Shown here: one piece after another, positions 5,838-9,715 of the stretch
Position numbering within the stretch: the stretch's first letter is position 1
Layout of the letters: every line of letters begins with the position of its first letter
Assembly (NCBI GenBank): GCA_050697155.1
Contig: JBOGZD010000106.1
Location: 1-9,715, forward strand
From: JBOGZD01 sp050697155
Lineage (GTDB): Bacteria; Actinomycetota; Thermoleophilia; Solirubrobacterales; 70-9
Length of the DNA: 9,715 nt
Direction of reading: 5' to 3'
Made by a program: the position numbers and the translations under genes
The notes under the pieces: model-generated
Database searches by the model: none
What the model saw: the letters and a program-made list of their open reading frames with translations, nothing else
Told to the model about the DNA's origin: nothing

Positions 5838-6323
5838 GTGCCCTACTTCATCTGCCCGAACTGCGGGAACAGGGAGATGAGCGGAGAGCGGACCGCCGGC
5901 CTGTCGGCCCGGCCGAAGGGGTGCTCTGCGTGTGGCTTCGGCTTCCTCTTCGAGTTGCTCGACGACTACTACCCGGCCCCCGACGCCGCCTTCTTCACCT
6001 GCGACAAGGACGGGCGCGTGCTCGACGTCGGCAAGGGCGGGTTCGAGCTCACCGGGCTCAAGGACGAGCAGGTGATCGGCCGGCCGGTGGAGGACGTGCT
6101 GGGGCTCGAGTGGCTCGAGCAGGGAGACGGCGGCGAGACCGCCGACATCGACCGAAACGGCCAGACCGACCCGATCGAGACCACGCTGGAGTGGGGCGTG
6201 CGCTCGCTCGGCAAGCGGGTCGCGGTTCACGCCGAAGGCGACCTCCCCGCGGAGGCGGTCGCCGACGTCTTCCCCGCCTACGATGACGACGGCGGGATGC
6301 TCTTGGTGCTCACGCCGCAGTAG
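5838..6323 (+). CDS. Zinc-ribbon and PAS-like domain protein, function unknown
   Basis: A 161-residue soluble protein starting with GTG. The N terminus has a four-cysteine zinc ribbon: Cys6 and Cys9 (FICPNCGN), Cys29 and Cys32 (GCSACGF). From about residue 43 to 95 it resembles a PAS domain (YYPAPDAAFFTCDKDGRVLD, then GGFELTGLKDEQVIGRPVEDVLG). The last third (acidic, DIDRNGQTDPIETTLEWGVRSLGKRVAVHA, VFPAYDDDGGMLLVLTP) is not recognised, and no kinase, cyclase or DNA-binding output domain is visible. No membrane segments. A PAS domain here suggests sensing or protein-protein contact; ligand and partner are unknown. It occupies the place between ruvB and secD where actinobacteria usually carry yajC, but shares nothing with YajC (no N-terminal membrane helix). 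Its stop TAG is 24 nt from the secDF start, and it could be co-transcribed with it. Confidence 0.85.
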   Translation: MPYFICPNCGNREMSGERTAGLSARPKGCSACGFGFLFELLDDYYPAPDAAFFTCDKDGRVLDVGKGGFELTGLKDEQVIGRPVEDVLGLEWLEQGDGGETADIDRNGQTDPIETTLEWGVRSLGKRVAVHAEGDLPAEAVADVFPAYDDDGGMLLVLTPQ

Positions 6324-6326
6324 CTT
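6321..6326 (+). promoter_or_regulatory. Possible -10 element before secDF
   Basis: TAGCTT overlaps the TAG stop of the preceding gene and lies 21 nt before the secDF ATG. Together with the absence of a ribosome-binding site, this would give a leader of about 14 nt. Read-through from the preceding gene is equally possible. Confidence 0.25.
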
Positions 6327-6347
6327 GGGCGCGAACCCCCCCTTCTG

Positions 6348-9287
6348 ATGGGAAACCGCCGGCGCAATCTGATCGTCCTGCTGCTCGTGCTCGGCCTGCT
6401 CGCCGCCTCGGCATTGGCGATCACCGGCAAGCGCACCGTGCTCGGGCTGGACCTGCGCGGCGGAACCGAGCTCGTCTACCAGGGCCAGCCGACCCCGGAC
6501 GTTCCCGAGGTCGGCACCGAGGAGATCGACCGCTCGATCGAGATCATCCGCGACCGCGTCGACGCCTTCGGCGTCGCCGAGCCGGAGATCAACCGGATCA
6601 GCAACGACCAGATCGAGGTCGGGCTTCCCGATGTCCAGGACGCCGAGCGGGCGATCGAGCAGATCGGGACCACCGCGCAGCTCTTCTTCTACGACTTCGA
6701 GCCGAACGTCACCCTGCGGGACCCCGACCTCGAGTCGATCGAGCAGCAGGGCTATCCCAGGCTCCGGGACGCGGTCGAGGCGGCGTCTCAGCGAGAGCCC
6801 GAGTGCTTCGAGCAGGCAGGGGACCCGCTCTGCACCACGAGCACCTCGAGCAAGTACCTGTTCGACAAGAACACGTTCGAGCTGCTCGCCGGCCCTTCGG
6901 AGAAGCGCAGCGACCTCTTCGTCCAGTTCGACGCCGAGCAGCCGCGCGGCTCCGAGATCCTCGAGGTCCCGCAGGGAACGGTCGTCCTCGAGGACCCGGC
7001 CGACGACGACCCCTCCACGGACGAGGACGAGTCCGAGACCCAGCCGGCGCAGTTCTTCGTCCTGCGGGACCGCCCCGAGCTCTCCGGCGACGAAATCGAG
7101 AACCCAGAGCAGAACTCCGACCCGACCACCAACCAGCCCAACGTCACCTTCGACTTCACCGGCGAGGGCCGCGAGGCGTTCCAAGAGGTCACCGAGCGGA
7201 TCGCCCAGCGCGGGGCGGACGAGTGCTTCCAGGCCACGGGCTCGCCGTGCGCGAACGTCCCCAACAACGTCGCCGACCAATTCGCCGGCAGCTTCGCGAT
7301 CGTCCTCGACGGCGAGATCCAGTCGCGCCCGATCATCAACTTCGTCGAGAACCCGGCCGGGATCGACGGGCGCACGGGGGCCCAGATCTCGGGCAACTTC
7401 ACGCTCCAGGAGGCGCAGGACCTGGCCGAGGTGCTGCGGATCGGCGCCCTGCCGGTCAAGCTGCAGCTGGTCAGCCAGAGCACGGTCTCGGCGACGCTCG
7501 GCGAGCAGGCCCTCGACCAGGGCCTGATCGCCGGGCTCGCGGGCCTGGCGATCGTGCTCCTCTTCCTCTGCGCCTACTACCGCTTCCTCGGCCTGGTGGC
7601 GGGGCTCGGGCTGCTCGTCTACGCGCTCTTCTTCCTCGCCCTGATCAAGGTGATCCCGATAACCCTGACCCTGCCGGGGATCGCGGGGCTGATCCTGACG
7701 ATCGGGGTCGCGGCCGACTCGAACATCGTCATCTTCGAGCGGATCAAGGAGGAGGTCAGGGCGGGGCGCTCGATGCTCTCGGCGATCACCGAGGGCTACC
7801 GCAAGGGGATCGCGACGATCATCGACGCGAACGTGATCACGCTGATCACGGCCTTCATCCTCTTCGTGCTCGCGACCGCCGGGGTGAAGGGGTTCGCGTT
7901 CACCCTGGGGATCGGGACGCTCGTCTCGCTCTTCACCGCGGTGCTGTTCACCCAGGCGGTGCTCGGCGTGCTGGGGCGCTCGCGCTACCTGCGCTCCCCT
8001 CGCTTCCTCGGCGCGAGCGAGGAGGGGGGCTCACGATGGAACTTCGACTTCACCGGGCTTTCCCGCTGGTTCTTCTCGATCTCGGGCGCGATCCTCGCGA
8101 TCGGCGCGATCGCGTTCGCCACCAAGCAGCTCAACCTCGGGATCGACTTCGAGTCCGGGACCAGGATCCAGGCTGCGCTTGGCGAGCCGGCCGACGTCGA
8201 CTCGATCCGCGATGCGCTCACGGTGGGTGGGATCGAGGGCGCCGACACGGCGAAGATCCAGGAAACCGAGAACCCCGACTTCGGCGAGAACGTGGTCCAG
8301 ATCCAGGCGAAGATCCCGCCGGAGCAGGCGCCGGACGTGCAGCCGCTGCTCGATGATGCGTTCGGGCTCGAGGAGCGCCCGGGGGCGTCGGCGTTCGACT
8401 CGACCAGCATCGGCCCGACCTTCGGCGAGCAGATCGCCCGCAGCGCCGTGATCGCGATCATCTTCTCGCTGCTGGTGATCTCCGGCTACGTCGCGCTTCG
8501 GTTCGAGGCCAAGTACGCGGTCCCGGTCCTGATCGCCCTCGCCCACGACATCCTGATCACCGGCGGCGTCTACGCGCTCATCGGGGCGGAGGTCTCGAGC
8601 GCGACGGTGGCCGCCTTCCTCACCATCCTCGGCTACTCGATATACGACTGCATCATCGTCTTCGATCGCATCCGCGAGAACGTGCCGCGAATGCCGCGGG
8701 CGGCGTTCTCGCAGATCGTCAACCGCTCGATGAGCGAGGTCTTCACCCGCTCGCTGATCACCGGCCTCTCGGCGGTGTTCCTGGTCGCCTGCCTGCTCGC
8801 CTTCGGCGGCGAGACGCTGGGCGACTTCGCCTTCGCGATGATGATCGGGATCTTCTCGGGCACGTACTCGTCGCTGTTCATCGCCTCGCCGGTGCTGACC
8901 GCGTGGAAGGAGCGCGAGCCGCAGTACCGCTCGCGCCGCGAGCGGATCAGTGAGGCGATGGGCTACGTGCCGACCTTCCCCGAGGACAACGTGGTCGCGA
9001 GGATCGACGAGGCGGAGCGGCACGTGGCGGTCGGCGCGGCGGACGGGGGCGACGGCGGCGAGCCGGGCCGGGCGCCGCTCCCGGCGGCCCAGGCGCCGGC
9101 GGCCGGCGCGAAGCCGGGGACGAGCGACGATGAACCCGTCTCACGCGCCACGCCACCCGAGCCCGAGGCGGAGGAGACCACCGCCGGCGTCGCCGGGCGC
9201 TCGGAGACGGGCGCCGAGCGAACGCCACGCCGGCAGGGGCGCCGAAAGCAGTCCCGGCGCCGTCGCAAGCACGGGAGGAAGCGCTGA
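6348..9287 (+). CDS. secDF: Protein translocase subunit SecDF (SecD-SecF fusion)
   Basis: A 979-residue membrane protein joining SecD and SecF, which use the proton gradient to help draw preproteins through SecYEG. The SecD half has TM1 at about 7-25, then LGLDLRGGTELVY (32-44), DRVDAFGVAEPEI (69-81) and a large extracytoplasmic part to about 385. Five helices follow (about 390-543), with AADSNIVIFERIKEE holding Asp457. The SecF half starts at about 556, with TM at about 573-591, GIDFESGT (598-605), IGPTFGEQIA (688-697), and helices with AHDILITGGVYALIG and LGYSIYDCIIVFDRIREN, where Asp767 is kept. Most SecF proteins have N-D-T where this has Y-D-C. The extracytoplasmic SecD part carries two similar cysteine loops (Cys153/162 and Cys293/301) and an acidic stretch (217-232). 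From about 895 a Gly/Ala/Pro/Glu-rich tail ends in a very basic segment (about 961-979). Many actinobacteria keep secD and secF separate. No ribosome-binding site precedes the ATG. Confidence 0.96.
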   Translation: MGNRRRNLIVLLLVLGLLAASALAITGKRTVLGLDLRGGTELVYQGQPTPDVPEVGTEEIDRSIEIIRDRVDAFGVAEPEINRISNDQIEVGLPDVQDAERAIEQIGTTAQLFFYDFEPNVTLRDPDLESIEQQGYPRLRDAVEAASQREPECFEQAGDPLCTTSTSSKYLFDKNTFELLAGPSEKRSDLFVQFDAEQPRGSEILEVPQGTVVLEDPADDDPSTDEDESETQPAQFFVLRDRPELSGDEIENPEQNSDPTTNQPNVTFDFTGEGREAFQEVTERIAQRGADECFQATGSPCANVPNNVADQFAGSFAIVLDGEIQSRPIINFVENPAGIDGRTGAQISGNFTLQEAQDLAEVLRIGALPVKLQLVSQSTVSATLGEQALDQGLIAGLAGLAIVLLFLCAYYRFLGLVAGLGLLVYALFFLALIKVIPITLTLPGIAGLILTIGVAADSNIVIFERIKEEVRAGRSMLSAITEGYRKGIATIIDANVITLITAFILFVLATAGVKGFAFTLGIGTLVSLFTAVLFTQAVLGVLGRSRYLRSPRFLGASEEGGSRWNFDFTGLSRWFFSISGAILAIGAIAFATKQLNLGIDFESGTRIQAALGEPADVDSIRDALTVGGIEGADTAKIQETENPDFGENVVQIQAKIPPEQAPDVQPLLDDAFGLEERPGASAFDSTSIGPTFGEQIARSAVIAIIFSLLVISGYVALRFEAKYAVPVLIALAHDILITGGVYALIGAEVSSATVAAFLTILGYSIYDCIIVFDRIRENVPRMPRAAFSQIVNRSMSEVFTRSLITGLSAVFLVACLLAFGGETLGDFAFAMMIGIFSGTYSSLFIASPVLTAWKEREPQYRSRRERISEAMGYVPTFPEDNVVARIDEAERHVAVGAADGGDGGEPGRAPLPAAQAPAAGAKPGTSDDEPVSRATPPEPEAEETTAGVAGRSETGAERTPRRQGRRKQSRRRRKHGRKR
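9274..9278 (+). promoter_or_regulatory. Ribosome-binding site of the small membrane protein gene
   Basis: GGAGG lies 8 nt before the ATG at 9287, inside the last codons of secDF. It is the clearest Shine-Dalgarno site in the window. With the TGATG stop/start overlap it fixes the start and implies coupled translation with secDF. Confidence 0.75.
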
Positions 9288-9562
9288 TGGCCGCGCTGGT
9301 CTGGGTCACAACCGGGGTCGCGATCTGGCACTTCACGATCTTCGTCCCGGACCGCTTCTGGGGCGGGATCGTCGGCGCCCTGCTCGGCGCCGCCACCGGC
9401 GCGATGGTCACCGGCGCGATCGCCCAGGTCGCCACCGGCGCCGGGATCGGCGAGACCGACCTGGCGACGGTGCTCTACGCGATCCCCGGCACCCTGCTCG
9501 GCCTCGCGCTCGTCTACGCGATCGGCGCCCGCGCCGAGGACACGGCCGCAGCCGAGGCGTAA
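9287..9562 (+). CDS. Small membrane protein with three predicted helices, function unknown
   Basis: A 91-residue, strongly hydrophobic protein whose ATG shares one base with the secDF stop (TGATG) and has a good GGAGG site. Likely helices are at about 3-20 (VWVTTGVAIWHFTIFV), 25-48 (WGGIVGALLGAATGAMV...) and 59-80 (LATVLYAIPGTLLGLALVYA). The second helix has a Gly-x3-Gly-x3-Gly-x3-Gly pattern (G26/G30/G34/G38), typical of tightly packed helices. The C terminus is short and polar (ARAEDTAAAEA). The glycine-rich second helix is faintly like YeaQ/YmgE (transglycosylase-associated) small membrane proteins, but I do not recognise it as a member. Coupling to secDF suggests a role at the translocase or simple co-expression; both are inference. 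Confidence 0.8.
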   Translation: MAALVWVTTGVAIWHFTIFVPDRFWGGIVGALLGAATGAMVTGAIAQVATGAGIGETDLATVLYAIPGTLLGLALVYAIGARAEDTAAAEA

Positions 9563-9571
9563 GCACGGCGC

Positions 9572-9612
9572 TGTCCTGTCCAGCGGTCGCAGGGCGACCA
9601 CAGGGCAGGACA
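9572..9612 (+). terminator. Two-tier hairpin behind the secDF unit, related to the 46-bp repeats (hairpin element, copy 3)
   Basis: TGTCCTGTCC (9572-9581) pairs with GGGCAGGACA (9603-9612), 10 bp with one G-U. Inside, GGTCGC (9585-9590) pairs with GCGACC (9594-9599) over a 3-nt loop, with a symmetric 3x3 internal loop (AGC / ACA). It starts 9 nt after the stop of the small membrane gene, fitting a transcript end, although no T run follows. It resembles the element at 2506-2547 at about 30 of 42 positions without gaps. Confidence 0.6.
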
Positions 9613-9614
9613 CT

Positions 9615-9662
9615 GGGCGAAACCCGCCCGGTGAGCGCGTGCTCGCCGCGTGCCCGCGCGGG
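9615..9662 (+). repeat. Run of further inverted repeats
   Basis: GGGCG (9615-9619) pairs with CGCCC (9625-9629). GGTGAGC (9630-9636) pairs with GCTCGCC (9641-9647) with one G-U and a GCGT loop. CCCGCGCGGG (9653-9662) is a perfect palindrome. With the hairpin at 9572-9612 these fill almost the whole space between the membrane-protein gene and the next promoter, so this is probably a transcription boundary. Confidence 0.45.
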
Positions 9663-9691
9663 AGGGGGAGAGTTCCGTCCTCGGTGCTGCT

Positions 9692-9703
9692 TAGCGTGGC
9701 AGC
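9692..9703 (+). promoter_or_regulatory. -10 element for a leaderless transcript of the last gene
   Basis: TAGCGT (9692-9697) lies 6 nt before a GTG at 9704, close to the geometry at yebC and the PAS gene (7 nt). No good -35 hexamer is visible. Confidence 0.45.
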
Positions 9704-9715
9704 GTGCCGGAAACC
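9704..9715 (+). CDS. Start of a further gene (four codons only)
   Basis: GTG CCG GAA ACC (Met/Val-Pro-Glu-Thr) runs off the right edge. It is called only because a TAGNNT -10 element sits 6 nt upstream, directly after a hairpin cluster. The product cannot be identified from four residues; in related genomes genes such as apt, rel or recJ may follow secDF, but nothing here supports a choice. Confidence 0.35.

Noticed and set aside
5736..7280. Minus-strand ORF of 514 codons over the PAS gene and secDF
   Set aside because: Low-complexity Leu/Val/Asp/Arg-rich translation typical of the antisense frame of GC-rich genes; both sense genes have recognisable motifs.
6803..8356. Plus-strand ORF of 517 codons inside secDF in another frame
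   Set aside because: Arg/Pro/Gly-rich shadow of the real SecDF frame.

Overview
The window is high-GC DNA (roughly 70% G+C by eye) from an actinobacterium. The gene order pdxT - (M29 aminopeptidase) - yebC - ruvC - ruvA - ruvB - secD/secF is the usual actinobacterial neighbourhood of these housekeeping genes. The fused SecDF, the protein sequences and an AbiEi/DUF559-type gene resemble what I remember of Thermoleophilia / Solirubrobacterales. That placement rests on memory of protein style, not on a search.

Layout. Bases 1-1479 hold the 3' end of pdxT (PLP synthase glutaminase) and a translationally coupled M29 metallo-aminopeptidase. Bases 1480-1719 are a non-coding gap unusually dense in inverted repeats. 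yebC (1720-2472) follows, with a leaderless-type start. Bases 2473-3513 are an insertion-like interval on the opposite strand. It holds one nearly full-length AbiEi/DUF559 (winged helix + PD-(D/E)XK-like) gene broken by a single-base frameshift, plus a small scrambled remnant of a second, tandem copy. A 46-bp direct repeat 906 bp apart marks the two copies. Bases 3514-5787 are ruvC-ruvA-ruvB, the Holliday-junction resolvasome; ruvC and ruvA overlap by ATGA. A small zinc-ribbon + PAS-like protein (5838-6323) sits where yajC is normally found. It is followed by a single-chain SecDF (6348-9287) with cysteine-paired extracytoplasmic loops and a long basic C-terminal tail, and by a coupled 91-residue three-helix membrane protein (9287-9562). 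The window closes with a run of hairpins and the promoter and first four codons of another gene (9704 onward).

How the genes work together. YebC (probable transcription/translation factor) and RuvCAB form the conserved DNA-repair part; SecDF and the small membrane protein form a protein-export unit. pdxT and the aminopeptidase belong to separate metabolic tasks. The AbiEi-like gene is the accessory part of the window.

Most interesting points: (i) a hairpin element, opening with 12 identical bases in the two copies compared (GCTGTCCTGTCC), occurs three times in 9.7 kb, twice over the 5' end of the AbiEi-like copies and once behind the secDF unit; (ii) the tandem-copy remnant shows local duplication and decay of that gene family; (iii) three starts (yebC, the PAS gene, the last gene) share TAGNNT placed 6-7 nt before the start codon, pointing to leaderless mRNAs. 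I see no CRISPR array, tRNA, rRNA, transposase or clear multi-gene defence system.
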